Part shown: piece by piece, positions 54,843 to 63,851 of the stretch
Layout of the letters: each line of letters begins with the position of its first letter
Position numbering within the stretch: position 1 is the stretch's first letter
DNA from: JAPPHA01 sp964291635
Lineage (GTDB): Bacteria; Pseudomonadota; Alphaproteobacteria; Rhodobacterales; Rhodobacteraceae
DNA: 64,000 nt
Assembly: GCA_964291635.2 (NCBI GenBank)
Contig: OZ219900.1
Span: 1 to 64,000, forward strand
Direction: 5' to 3'
Made by a program: the position numbers and the translations under genes
The notes under the pieces: generated by a model
Told to the model about the DNA's origin: nothing
Database searches by the model: none
The model's input: only the letters and a program-made list of their open reading frames with translations

Positions 54843-55693
54843 GCCTCGCGACGCTTGCGGATGTCCTCCAGCCGGCGCTCGGAAACCGGTATGCGGTCGC
54901 GGGCCTCGTGGTTCTCGGTTGGGAAGACGCACGCGCCTACGTGGAAGCGGCGGAAGCGGAGCGGGCACCGGTCATCCTCCAGGCCGGGCCGGGATGCAGG
55001 GCCCACACCCCTTTACCGGTTCTTGCGGCCATGTTCCGCACGCTGGCGGCCGATGCGTCCGTGCCGGTCGTCGCGCACCTGGACCACGGGTACAGCCGGG
55101 ATGAATGTGTCGAGGCAATCGACTCCGGGTTTACGTCCGTCATGTATGACGGATCGAGGAAACCGCTGCCGCAGAACATCGATGAAACTGCCGAAATCGT
55201 CGAAATTGCCCGGCGGGCCGGCGTTTCCTCCGAAGGTGAGATCGGATTCGTCGGATATGCCTCGGGCGACGCTTCCACCACGACCGACCCGGACGAGGCC
55301 CGGCAGTTCGCGATGGAAACCGGCGTGGACGCCATGGCGGTTTCGGTCGGCAACGTCCACCTGAAGGAAACGCGCGACGCGAGAATTGATCTCGTCGCTG
55401 TGCAGAAGATCGAGAACGTGACGACGGTACCCCTGGTCATCCACGGTGCTTCAGGGATCCCGACTGCAAGCAGGAGCGAGTTGGCCCGGACAACCGCAGT
55501 CTGCAAGTTCAACATCGGGACGGAACTTCGCAAGACATTCGGGTCAGCCCTGCGCCTCGCGGTTGACAGGGACCGAAACCGGTTTGACAGGAACGCAATA
55601 CTCTCGGAAACGATCGTACCGGTTCGTGACGCAGCCCAGGCTGCCATCCGCGCGATTTCGGCGGCACCTACATCAAGCCCGGGCCATTCCTGA
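54839..55693 (+). CDS. iolJ: Class II fructose-bisphosphate aldolase family, IolJ-like
   Basis: About 284 aa. It shows the zinc and catalytic pattern of class II aldolases: HLDHGYSRDEC, SVMYDGS, the VGNVHLKE His and VIHGASGIP. At the end of an iolD-iolC-iolB series it is expected to split 6-phospho-5-dehydro-2-deoxygluconate to dihydroxyacetone phosphate and malonate semialdehyde. The ATG at 54839 overlaps the iolB stop; the open frame continues upstream without homology. Confidence 0.92.
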   Translation: MSLATLADVLQPALGNRYAVAGLVVLGWEDARAYVEAAEAERAPVILQAGPGCRAHTPLPVLAAMFRTLAADASVPVVAHLDHGYSRDECVEAIDSGFTSVMYDGSRKPLPQNIDETAEIVEIARRAGVSSEGEIGFVGYASGDASTTTDPDEARQFAMETGVDAMAVSVGNVHLKETRDARIDLVAVQKIENVTTVPLVIHGASGIPTASRSELARTTAVCKFNIGTELRKTFGSALRLAVDRDRNRFDRNAILSETIVPVRDAAQAAIRAISAAPTSSPGHS

Positions 55694-56066
55694 TCGCAAC
55701 TTGGGTCGTCTTATTTTCTGTTTATTGCATCGTGAATCGCCGGCATCATTTTGTCGTGCCACGAGGATTCCTGGATGCGTGGAGAGACGCACCTGATGGT
55801 GGCGCGGATGTTCCTGGCGGATCCGATGCGTTGGAGGAGCCCGGATTCCGTTGCGCTTTTTGTCATGCTCGCTCTGCTCGGGAACGCGAGGGATTGCTAA
55901 CGCCCGACTCTTGTCTCCTCGGGTCATGGGAGCAATGGATTGTTACGTCGGCCGACGTTCCGGCGTTGCGTTGGGCTCAACCTGCAAGAGACATGACAGA
56001 ATGGCGTTCAGCCGAAAATTTCCAGAAACCCGAGCGCCGATACCATGACGTTCAAACCCACCATCG
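55694..56066. other. Intergenic region, nothing recognised
   Basis: Between the end of iolJ and the broken toxin gene hepT. No gene or repeat was recognised on either strand. Confidence 0.5.
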
Positions 56067-56464
56067 TCACCAGGCGTCCAATTCCGCAGGCCGCTGCCAA
56101 ACGATTTCATGCAACGCCTGCGTCTGAGCGAGGGCTTTACAGCGGTCAAGCGGTTGTGAATCCGTGTCGGCGGACGTGTAACGCAAGCGAACGGCATAAC
56201 CGGTGTCGTCCATCAGATCGTCAAACCAAGCGACATCCTCGCCACGCTTGCGAAACATGTCCAACAGCGATGCCAGATCGTGCGACAAGGGATAGATCTC
56301 ACCGAGAGAAGTGAGCCAAACCTTCAACAGTTTCTCTGCCGCCTGTTGCACGAGGAAGCCAAGATCTCGTCAGCGAATACGACCTCGTCGCCCATACCTC
56401 GAAGCGCCGACACGTCCTTCGCCCCCGCCTCCAGAAGTGTCCGGGCCTGCTTAAGGTCGCTCAT
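56067..56464 (-). pseudogene. hepT: HepT-like HEPN toxin, frameshifted
   Basis: The ATG at 56464 opens MSDLKQARTLLEAGAKDVSAL and reads to VVFADEIL. One base then appears to be missing near 56360, and the family continuation VQQAAEKLLKVWLTSLG is in another frame, running to the stop at 56067. Later parts (LSHDLASLLD, then YAVRLRYT) include the RX4-6H-like region of HEPN RNases. The gene is inactive unless the frame is corrected. Confidence 0.78.
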
Positions 56465-56793
56465 AGAGCACCTTGCCTTCCCGTCGAACACGCGCGAGCA
56501 CGTGATTGAGAGAATCTCGCCAGTAGTCGACAGTCGACCTCGTCACGGCTGTACACCAGGATGTCTTTCGGTACACGGAATTGCGCGAGGGCACGCCAAA
56601 TGCGCGCCTCTTCGGCATTTCGGTCCCGGCCCGGTCCGAACGGCTCCGCCTCGACGATCACCAGATCAACGTCGGAGTCATTGCCCGCGTTCCCGCGCGC
56701 GTGTGAGGCGAACAAGATCACCTGCTCGGGATCGGCCACCCTGACAATGGCTGCCGTCATTCGCCGTAGTAGCGCGTTGTCAACCCGCGTCAC
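56461..56793 (-). pseudogene. mntA: MntA-like nucleotidyltransferase antitoxin, frameshifted by a seven-base duplication
   Basis: The N-terminal nucleotidyltransferase core is intact (FASHARGNAGNDSDVDLVIVE, matching GSxARG...DxD). After DILVYSRDEVD the frame shifts. Removing one copy of the tandem AGTCGAC repeat at 56525-56538 restores the expected YWRDSLNHVLARVRREGKVLYERP ending. The stop as read overlaps the hepT start. MntA polyadenylates and so silences HepT in intact pairs; the C-terminus lost here is a helix. Confidence 0.8.
56525..56538. repeat. Tandem seven-base duplication inside mntA
   Basis: AGTCGAC occurs twice in direct succession (56525-56531 and 56532-56538). A single copy would keep the antitoxin in frame. 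Confidence 0.9.
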
Positions 56794-56799
56794 GCCCGT

Positions 56800-57404
56800 C
56801 CATCCTGATGAGACGCATTGGGGAACTCATGACGAATACTTGGCAACACATCACGTCGCCACGTCCTGCCGTCTGTTTCCGTGGCTCGTCGGGACCGGCC
56901 GGCGCGAAAGCCTCTCTCCGTGCGGTTGGGCCAGTCCTTCGCGCTGTGTGTGTGCCGCTGTGTTCAGGTCCGCAACGGCGGCATGGCCTCAAGTCGCACA
57001 TTCAAGGACCGCCCTCGTTCCTGGTCAGGCAGCAAAGGATTTCTGCGCACCTGGCTCACACACCCCGCTCCACTCCAACGGCGTTCCAGCGCCCAGTGCA
57101 CCCGGTCATCGCGGCAGCCGTCCGGACCCAGCATCCGCACGTGTGGTCCCAAGGACGGTTCGAACTCATTCCTCTCTGCCCCTCGGTATCGTCGTCGCCT
57201 CCTTGGCCCGGTAGCCGGTTCAATCTCTGGGCACCTACTTCGTGGCCTTTGGACCAGAGCAAATCGTCGGAATGCGACTTCCGGATTTGCGGGGTCTTTA
57301 ACAACGATCTTGATGAGTTGATGGTTTCGACAAGAGAAACATTCCCGGCTTAAGCAGTATAAACTGTCGTGTGAATTGGTGTGCCAATGGTCAGTGTCCG
57401 ATCT
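56800..57404. other. Intergenic region before the IS element, nothing recognised
   Basis: The open frames on both strands are compositionally odd (rich in Pro, Arg and Ser) and lack family resemblance. It ends at the left repeat of the IS1634 element. Confidence 0.5.
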
Positions 57405-57420
57405 TTAGACTGAAGTTCTG
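57405..57420. repeat. Left terminal inverted repeat of the IS1634 element
   Basis: TTAGACTGAAGTTCTG; the inner twelve bases ACTGAAGTTCTG are identical in the right end. Confidence 0.85.
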
Positions 57421-57664
57421 GACGTTTTCAGTTTTTTTGTCACGTTTATTTACGTACATTCAAGGGGTTAGGGTGCCAAGGGTACCCTCCGGACCGGTCG
57501 CGTGTAGGCACTAGGTGTCCGTGGGCCGGCTTGTGGCCCATCAACAGGCATCCCCAACATTTTCCGCAATGATCCCGCATTTCGGCGAAATATCCCCTTG
57601 ACACCATAGCAGATGTCAGCCAAAAGAGGACAAACAAGTAGGCACTAGCCAGCAGGGCAACCAC

Positions 57665-59419
57665 ATGACCGCTTCCCCCTCCATGCATGTCGCCGTCATC
57701 AAGTCGCACCAGAACGGAAAAACATACACCTCGGTCCTCCTCCGACAGAGCTACCGCGACCATAACAACCGGGTGCAGAAGCGAACCCTCGCCAATCTCT
57801 CCCACCTGCCGCCGCACACGATCCCGTTGCTGCGCGGCGCGCTGGCGGGAAAGCAGTACGCCGAAGTCGGCGACGTGCTCGGGGACCCGGTCCGTTCACG
57901 CCACCACGGGGCAGTGCAGGCAGTGCAGACGGCCATGAATGCCATCGGCCTTCCCCGTCTCGTCGCCCGCGAGCGGAGCCCGGAACGCGACCTTGTCATG
58001 GCCATGGTCGCCGGCCGCATCCTCAGGCCGAACTCAAAGCTCGCCACCACCCGATGGTGGCGGAACACCACCCTGCCGCAGGCGTTCGCCATCGCCGGGG
58101 ACGTCACCGCCGATGACCTCTACGCGGCGATGGACTGGCTCGATCAGCGGCAGGAAGGCATCCAGGGACGCCTGGCACGGCGCTGGATCGCGAAGGACGA
58201 TCTCGTCCTCTGGGACCTGTCATCGACCTGGTACGAGGGGAGCCACTGTCCGCTCGCACGCTTCGGCTACAGCCGCGACCGCAAGCGCGGCCTCCCGCAG
58301 ATCAATTTCGGCCTCCTCTGCAACCGTGACGGGCGCCCGGTCGCGGTCTCGGTCTACCCGGGAGACATCGCCGACAAGGACACCCTCCTGCCCGAGCTCG
58401 ACCGCCTCCAGCGCCGCTTCGGGCTCTGCCGGGTGGTGATGGTCGGAGACCGCGGCATGATCATCAAGGCCACCATCGAGGCCCTGCGCAAACGCGACGG
58501 CGTCGCGTGGATCACCGCCCTCAAGAGCCGGACCATCGGCAAGCTCGCCCGCCAGGGCCATCTCGACCGTTTCCAGGACCCCGAACAGGAGCAGACCCTG
58601 TTCGAGATCCAGGACCATCCCGACTTCCCCGGGGAACGCCTCGTCGCCTGCCGCAATCCCCGTCTCGCCGGGTACCGCGACCGGGTGCGGCAGGAGCTGC
58701 TCAAGGCCACCGAAAAGGCGCTCGCGGAGATCGTCACCCGTGTCGAGGGCGGAACCCTCGAGGGCGAGGCCGACATCGGTCTCGCCGTCGGCGAGGTCAT
58801 CAACAAGAAAAAGGTCAGGAAGCACTTCGACGTCGACATCACCGCGACCAGCTTCAGCTTCCGCCGCAAGCAGCAGTCCATCGACGCCGAGGCCGCCCTC
58901 GACGGAATCTACATCATCCGCACCTCGCTCGGCTCCGAAGACATGGCCGCCGAGGAATGCGTCAGGAGCTACAAGCGGTTGACCCGCGTGGAGCGCGCTT
59001 TCCGCTGTCTCAAACTGAGCGATCTCCAGGTCCGGCCCATATTCCACCGCCTCGAGCACCGGGTCCGCGCCCACTTCTTCATCTGCATGCTCGCCTACCT
59101 CGTCGAATGGCACATGCGCAAGGTATGGGCTCCGCTGTGCTATACCGACACCGAACCCGACGAGACTGGGGATCCGGTCCTGCCCGCCCGGCGTTCGGAG
59201 CCGGCACTGACCAAGGTTCATACCCACACCCTGCCGGACGGCAGCGGCGCCCACAGCTTTCGTACCCTTCTCGACAGCCTGTCAACCATTGTCCGCTCCT
59301 CCCATGCGGTTCCACGCCCGGGCGGCGGGAAGGGGGAGGCCACGATCGAGGTGACGACCCGGCCCGATGCCGGCCAGGAGAGGGCGCTGAAACTGCTGAA
59401 GGATATCGCAGGCATGTGA
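57665..59419 (+). CDS. IS1634-family DDE transposase
   Basis: A 584-aa transposase of the IS4-superfamily IS1634 type. Catalytic residues appear in LVLWDLSSTWYEG (first Asp), VVMVGDRGMI (second Asp) and YKRLTRVERAFRCLKL (Glu). A C-terminal FFICMLAYLVEWHM helix is typical. It is full length with no stop or frameshift, so the element could be active. The ATG at 57665 gives the usual N-terminal VAVIKSHQNGKTYTSVLLRQSY. Confidence 0.93.
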   Translation: MTASPSMHVAVIKSHQNGKTYTSVLLRQSYRDHNNRVQKRTLANLSHLPPHTIPLLRGALAGKQYAEVGDVLGDPVRSRHHGAVQAVQTAMNAIGLPRLVARERSPERDLVMAMVAGRILRPNSKLATTRWWRNTTLPQAFAIAGDVTADDLYAAMDWLDQRQEGIQGRLARRWIAKDDLVLWDLSSTWYEGSHCPLARFGYSRDRKRGLPQINFGLLCNRDGRPVAVSVYPGDIADKDTLLPELDRLQRRFGLCRVVMVGDRGMIIKATIEALRKRDGVAWITALKSRTIGKLARQGHLDRFQDPEQEQTLFEIQDHPDFPGERLVACRNPRLAGYRDRVRQELLKATEKALAEIVTRVEGGTLEGEADIGLAVGEVINKKKVRKHFDVDITATSFSFRRKQQSIDAEAALDGIYIIRTSLGSEDMAAEECVRSYKRLTRVERAFRCLKLSDLQVRPIFHRLEHRVRAHFFICMLAYLVEWHMRKVWAPLCYTDTEPDETGDPVLPARRSEPALTKVHTHTLPDGSGAHSFRTLLDSLSTIVRSSHAVPRPGGGKGEATIEVTTRPDAGQERALKLLKDIAGM

Positions 59420-59515
59420 CGGCGGATCCGGTCGGATTCGCCGTTTGTAGGCAGACCGTGACAATCCCGATCCACGTATCATGTTGATACGATTCAATTA
59501 ATTTCGTACCTGCCT

Positions 59516-59531
59516 CAGAACTTCAGTTTAG
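59516..59531. repeat. Right terminal inverted repeat of the IS1634 element
   Basis: CAGAACTTCAGTTTAG; inverted counterpart of 57405-57420 with two mismatches. Confidence 0.85.
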
Positions 59532-59671
59532 ACGACTTGATCGGACAAATTTGGCGTCCGTTCCCAATGACCAAACCGACAAACGAACATTGCGAACTTG
59601 ACCTTGAATTGACTTTGACTCAAAGCACAAATTCGACCGGAATCGGCACTTTTCCCAGATGGAGGGGCCCA

Positions 59672-60709
59672 ATGTCCAATCAGGATCGGTTGCTTCGCGG
59701 CGGTTCCGTCGCCGTGTTTTTGACCGTGCCGACATTTGCGCTTGCTCTGGAGCCCCTGCAGAGATGGATACTCGAAACCGGATTCGAACCCGATCCAAGG
59801 TACGCGGAAGTGGCGGCGGGTGGACAGCCCCAAGGCGAATGCGGGTACCTGCCGTCCCGGCCGCAGCTTGTCGTCGATTACAGGAGCGGCAGCTACGTCT
59901 TGGGTTTTGGCACCGAAGGCTTTGGCTTGGATACCACGCTGCAGGTTACAACGCCGTCCGGCGATGTCCTCTGCGACGATGACAGCGGCGAGAACGACGG
60001 TGACGCATTCATCAGGCTGGATGATCCGGAAAGTGGTCTCTATGAAATTCGAGTTGGGACCTACTCATCCGATGAGATCGGGACAAACGCCGATGTGTTC
60101 GTCACGGAGATCGATGCCGGAACCACTGGAACGGGCTTCTTCGTCACGGACAATCACATCGTCACGAACTGGCATGTCATCGATGGAGTCACCGGCCCAG
60201 TGATAGGACGCGCCCTCGGTCAGCCGGAATTCGAGGCCGAGGTCGTGGTGTACAACGAAGAGGACGATATCGCGCTGCTTTTCACCAAAGACAGGCCCGA
60301 GAGCCTGGGCACGGTTGAATTTCGTGCGTATCCACTGGCCTCCATCGGCGAGACGGTCTTTGCTTTCGGGTTTCCGACGGATGGCGGCAACTTTACCCGG
60401 GGTGAAATCTCGGCACTGACCGGCGACGACGGCGACCTTGCGGAGTTCCAGTTCACGGCGCCGATCCAGCCGGGCAACTCCGGGTCGCCGTTGTTCGACG
60501 AGGAGGGACGTGTCGTAGGAATGGTAACCTCATTCCAGGAAGGTGGACAATTGGCCAATTTCGCGTTGCGCGGAACCTTGATCAGAGTCTTCCTTGACAG
60601 CAACAACGTGGGGTACAGGCTTTCGGATTCCGGCGACGGTCAGCCCGATGGAGAGATCGAAACCATGGCACGAAATGCCGTGGTATTGTTGGATGTCGCC
60701 ACCCGATGA
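59672..60709 (+). CDS. Secreted trypsin-like serine protease with N-terminal beta-domain
   Basis: 345 aa from the ATG at 59672 (GGAGGGG ribosome site); an upstream in-frame start at 59537 lies at the IS end and is less likely. The signal peptide is GGSVAVFLTVPTFALA. Residues 65-145 look like a pre-peptidase/DVUA-type beta-sandwich (LQVTTPSGDVLCDDDSGEND, then GLYEIRVGTYSS). The protease domain has His168 (TNWHVID), Asp199 (DDIALLF) and Ser270 (PGNSGSPLF), a complete DegP/trypsin-like triad. It is probably exported; the substrate is unknown. Confidence 0.88.
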   Translation: MSNQDRLLRGGSVAVFLTVPTFALALEPLQRWILETGFEPDPRYAEVAAGGQPQGECGYLPSRPQLVVDYRSGSYVLGFGTEGFGLDTTLQVTTPSGDVLCDDDSGENDGDAFIRLDDPESGLYEIRVGTYSSDEIGTNADVFVTEIDAGTTGTGFFVTDNHIVTNWHVIDGVTGPVIGRALGQPEFEAEVVVYNEEDDIALLFTKDRPESLGTVEFRAYPLASIGETVFAFGFPTDGGNFTRGEISALTGDDGDLAEFQFTAPIQPGNSGSPLFDEEGRVVGMVTSFQEGGQLANFALRGTLIRVFLDSNNVGYRLSDSGDGQPDGEIETMARNAVVLLDVATR

Positions 60710-61035
60710 GCGATTTCGGGTGATCGCACATGATCTTGGTCGGTTCCTTTCCTTGGCGCGAAACGAACTGATTGGGGGCATATCTGGACAGACTTAGGCC
60801 GTGGCGGCTTGCTCTTTCTCGCTATTGTCGACGCGGCTATCCGCAAGTTGAAATTGGAACCTGGCTGGAACCCCAGGCGACTCCCGATGCCAGAAGCACG
60901 GGTGTTTCATTTCGGTGACGAGCGCTTGCCCGGATTGACGCGTGCACCGATCCACCCCGGATGTCCGGAGATGCGTCCGGTCAAGCGGTTCGGATCGTGG
61001 GAACATCGCAACACTATTCCGGCGTTCGATCGGAG
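60710..61035. other. Gap between the protease gene and the sulfotransferase remnant, nothing recognised
   Basis: No convincing gene. The open frame leading into the sulfotransferase remnant is not family-like before about 61036. Confidence 0.45.
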
Positions 61036-61480
61036 CGGGATGGTGTTCTCATGCGAACGCCGGCCTGGATTTCATCTGAAGGATACCAGCTTCATCGGAC
61101 AATGCCGCCTTTTCGACCGGCTCGGCGACGAATTCGGCGAAACACCGCCCGCCCTGGACAGCGATGATTTGCCCGAGGACCCCGGGCGCGTGGTCAAGGC
61201 GTGGTGCGATGCCGACGGCATTCCGGTCATTCCGGACGCGTTGCGGTGGGAGCCGGGAGCCCGGGACGAAGTGAGCCGGTGGGATGGCGGGTCATTCCAC
61301 GAAAACCTGCGCAATTCGGACAGCCTCAAGCGGCAACCGAGCTCCAACATGGACATCGCCAAGGCGCCGGATCGGGCGAGGGAGATCTGCGAGACTGTTC
61401 TGCCTCACGACGAGCACCTCAGTGCTCACCGATTGACGGCGCCCGCCGCGAAGCCGGCGCAACGCGTCAAGCTTTCGTGA
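61036..61480 (+). pseudogene. Sulfotransferase-family remnant (C-terminal part only)
   Basis: From about 61036 the frame reads RPGFHLKDTSFIGQ, RLFDRLGDEF, TPPALDSDDLPEDPGRVV, then ALRWEPGARDE and WDGGSFHENLR. This matches the C-terminal half of bacterial sulfotransferase-like proteins (the D-DL-x2-DP-x2-V and W-E-x-GAR segments). The N-terminal PAPS-binding loop and first half are missing, and no start with a good ribosome site precedes it, so it is a truncated relic. Confidence 0.72.
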
Positions 61481-61803
61481 ATCCTGGTCCGAAGCCGTGA
61501 CGAGCGCATCCCCTGGCAGTCCGGAGGTTGTCCGGGCTTGTGTGGCGGCGTTGCCGGGCATGCTTGCGTTCCGTTGTCTCCTTGCAATGTGCATCGGGAG
61601 CGCGGTTCCCGGGTTCCGCCCACTTCGCTCGAAACCGCGGTCAATCGCCCGGTCGACGCATGCCGGAGTATCGGTCGATTTCTTGCGCAATCGACGTACT
61701 TTCTTGCCGGGTGGCGGGGCGTGCATGAAGCTCAACCTTGCCCCGTCTTTCGCCTCAAACTAAACACCGTTTCCGAAACGAGTTTCCATGGGTACGTCCG
61801 AAC
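61481..61803. other. Upstream region of argG, nothing recognised
   Basis: This should contain the argG promoter. No gene or repeat recognised. Confidence 0.5.
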
Positions 61804-63045
61804 ATGCAGCCACCCCGAAAAGTCGTCCTCGCCTACTCGGGAGGACTCGATACATCGATAATCGTGAAATGGTTGATGGTGACCTACGATTGCGAGGTTG
61901 TCACATTCACCGCTGATCTCGGCCAGGGCGAAGAGCTGGAACCGGCGCGCCGCAAGGCGGAATTGCTGGGCGTGCATCCCGACAACATCCACATCGAGGA
62001 TCTACGCGAGGCATTCGTCAGAAACTTCGTGTTTCCGATGTTTCGCGCCAACGCGCTTTACGAAGGTCAGTACCTTTTGGGCACATCGATCGCACGGCCC
62101 CTGATCGCCCAGCGACTGATCGAAATCGCACGGGAAACGGGGGCAGATGCCATTGCGCACGGGGCCACCGGCAAAGGGAACGATCAGGTCCGTTTCGAAC
62201 TTTCGGCCTATGCGCTTGACCCCGACATTCGCGTCGTTGCGCCCTGGCGGGAATGGGAACTGGAGAGCCGGTCACGGCTCATGGAATTTGCCCAGAAACA
62301 CCAGATTCCGATCGCACGCGACCGTCAAGGCGAGGCGCCGTTCTCGGTCGACGCCAACCTTCTTCACACTTCTTCCGAAGGCAAGATCCTCGAAAATCCC
62401 GCGGAGGAGGCGCCCGCCCATGTCTACCAGCGGACAACGGACCCCGAACGGGCACCGGACACTCCGGAATTCGTCGAGATCAAGTTCCGCAGCGGCGACC
62501 CGGTAGCGGTTGACGGTGTCGACCTGTCGCCTGCGCGCCTGTTATCGGTTCTGAACGATCTCGGAGGGCAGCACGGCGTCGGACGACTGGACCTCGTGGA
62601 AGACCGCTACGTCGGAATGAAGTCGCGGGGGATTTACGAGACACCCGGGGGAACGATCCTGCTCGATGCTCACCGTGGCATCGAGTCGATTACCCTCGAC
62701 CGGGGCGCGCGGCACCTCAAGGACGAACTCATGCCCCGGTACGCGGAGCTGATCTACAACGGCTACTGGTTTTCTCCCGAGCGATCGATGTTGCAGGCGC
62801 TGATTGACGAGTCGCAGACACATGTTACCGGAACCGTTCGCCTGAAGCTGTTCAAGGGGTCGGTCACGACCGTCGGACGCAGGTCGAGCCATTCTCTCTA
62901 TTCCGAGAAACACGTGACCTTTGAGGAAGATCATGGCGCCTACAACCAGGGCGACGCCGCCGGTTTCATCCGGTTGAACGCGCTCCGGCTTCGCCTGCTT
63001 GCCGCGAGAAACATCCGGTCGAGACGCGACCCCGGCAAGGAGTAA
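61804..63045 (+). CDS. argG: Argininosuccinate synthase
   Basis: A 413-aa enzyme of arginine synthesis joining citrulline and aspartate with ATP. The ATP pyrophosphatase P-loop AYSGGLDTS is at residues 10-18, and GATGKGNDQVRFE and SVDANLLHTSSEGK are typical. The full length fits the family. ATG 61804 gives the standard KVVLAYSGG start; the frame is open upstream to 61738. Confidence 0.96.
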   Translation: MQPPRKVVLAYSGGLDTSIIVKWLMVTYDCEVVTFTADLGQGEELEPARRKAELLGVHPDNIHIEDLREAFVRNFVFPMFRANALYEGQYLLGTSIARPLIAQRLIEIARETGADAIAHGATGKGNDQVRFELSAYALDPDIRVVAPWREWELESRSRLMEFAQKHQIPIARDRQGEAPFSVDANLLHTSSEGKILENPAEEAPAHVYQRTTDPERAPDTPEFVEIKFRSGDPVAVDGVDLSPARLLSVLNDLGGQHGVGRLDLVEDRYVGMKSRGIYETPGGTILLDAHRGIESITLDRGARHLKDELMPRYAELIYNGYWFSPERSMLQALIDESQTHVTGTVRLKLFKGSVTTVGRRSSHSLYSEKHVTFEEDHGAYNQGDAAGFIRLNALRLRLLAARNIRSRRDPGKE

Positions 63046-63540
63046 GCGCAAGTACCTCATGTATTTGGGCCAGTGTTCCGGGCAAGCGACGTCGGCAATG
63101 AGTTTGATCCGAACCCGGTGGAGATCCTTCAGAATTGCAAATGCGGTCACTCTCCTATCCCTGCGTTGTTTCTGGCAATTTCATCGCATCCCTCCCCAGT
63201 GCCGCTGCACTTCGATGCCGCGAACGGGCCTGGCCCGCACGTCAGCAAGGACAAGGGTCCCGATTCCTGCCTAATTCACGCCCAAGGCCGCCGACTCCGG
63301 GACGGGGCTCTTGCGATTCCAAAGGAAAATCGCACATCGAATCAGAAATTCGGTCAGGTAGACCGTTGCTGAGCCGTGGGCTGTATTGTCTTTTCCGAAA
63401 ATGGTCGAATTGAAAAAGGCGGAAATCGGGCCGACGGTTGTTTTGTCGAATAAATCGCATGGACATTGTAGCGGCAGCCTTGCGGCAGCCGGGCCCGTGT
63501 AAAGACCGAGGCGGGCTGGACGAACACCAACGAGAAGACG
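63046..63540. other. Downstream of argG, nothing recognised
   Basis: Open frames on both strands lack family similarity. No terminator hairpin was obvious by eye. Confidence 0.45.
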
Positions 63541-63723
63541 GTGAAGGATCGGTTCTCGGACGCGTACGGTCCGAAAAGGTCGCAGCCTACGGCGCTGGCA
63601 CTGCATTCCGACGGGGAGACGAAGACGTTCCTGGCCATGGCAGGGCACGAGGATCTGGCGGTGGCCATCACGTCCGTGCATGCAGAGGCTGCGATTGAGA
63701 AACTGCTGGACGCCGTGCATTAA
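63541..63723 (+). CDS. Small hypothetical protein or gene fragment
   Basis: A 60-codon frame from GTG 63541 with protein-like composition (GETKTFLAMAGHEDLAV, then HAEAAIEKLLDAVH). The frame is open upstream to 63472 without a start. It may be the end of a decayed gene. No family was recognised, and no clear ribosome site precedes the GTG. Confidence 0.35.
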   Translation: MKDRFSDAYGPKRSQPTALALHSDGETKTFLAMAGHEDLAVAITSVHAEAAIEKLLDAVH

Positions 63724-63793
63724 CTTGGTGGCAACACCGATTTCCAAGACCGGAAACAACGGCCGTCATCTGCTAAAGGGCGATGAATCGATC

Positions 63794-63821
63794 TTGTTTT
63801 GTACGCAACTTTGCTTATATT
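63794..63821 (+). promoter_or_regulatory. Sigma-70-type promoter for the parD-like gene
   Basis: TTGTTT (63794-63799) and TATATT (63816-63821) are separated by 16 bases and lie about 30 bases upstream of the antitoxin start. They match the -35 and -10 consensus at 4 of 6 and 5 of 6 positions. The surrounding sequence is AT-rich for this genome. Confidence 0.5.
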
Positions 63822-63851
63822 GAATACGAATGTAACGAGAGGAGTTGCGTC

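Larger units (their letters stand above)
57405..59531 (+). mobile_element. IS1634-family insertion sequence, about 2.1 kb
   Basis: Bounded by imperfect terminal inverted repeats: TTAGACTGAAGTTCTG (57405-57420) and CAGAACTTCAGTTTAG (59516-59531), 14 of 16 bases matching when one is inverted. It contains one intact transposase gene. No clear target-site duplication was found by eye. The insertion sits 140 bases upstream of a secreted protease gene and may affect its promoter. Confidence 0.85.

Noticed and set aside
58220..59254. A 344-codon minus-strand frame inside the IS1634 transposase
   Set aside because: It mirrors the transposase codons; it is rich in Asp, Glu, Gly and Val with no motif of its own.
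57395..59545. Target-site duplication around the IS1634 element
   Set aside because: The bases just outside the two inverted repeats do not give a convincing direct repeat.
63271..63759. A 162-codon minus-strand frame near the right end
   Set aside because: No family resemblance; it covers a stretch where the plus-strand fragment is equally plausible, so neither is strongly supported.
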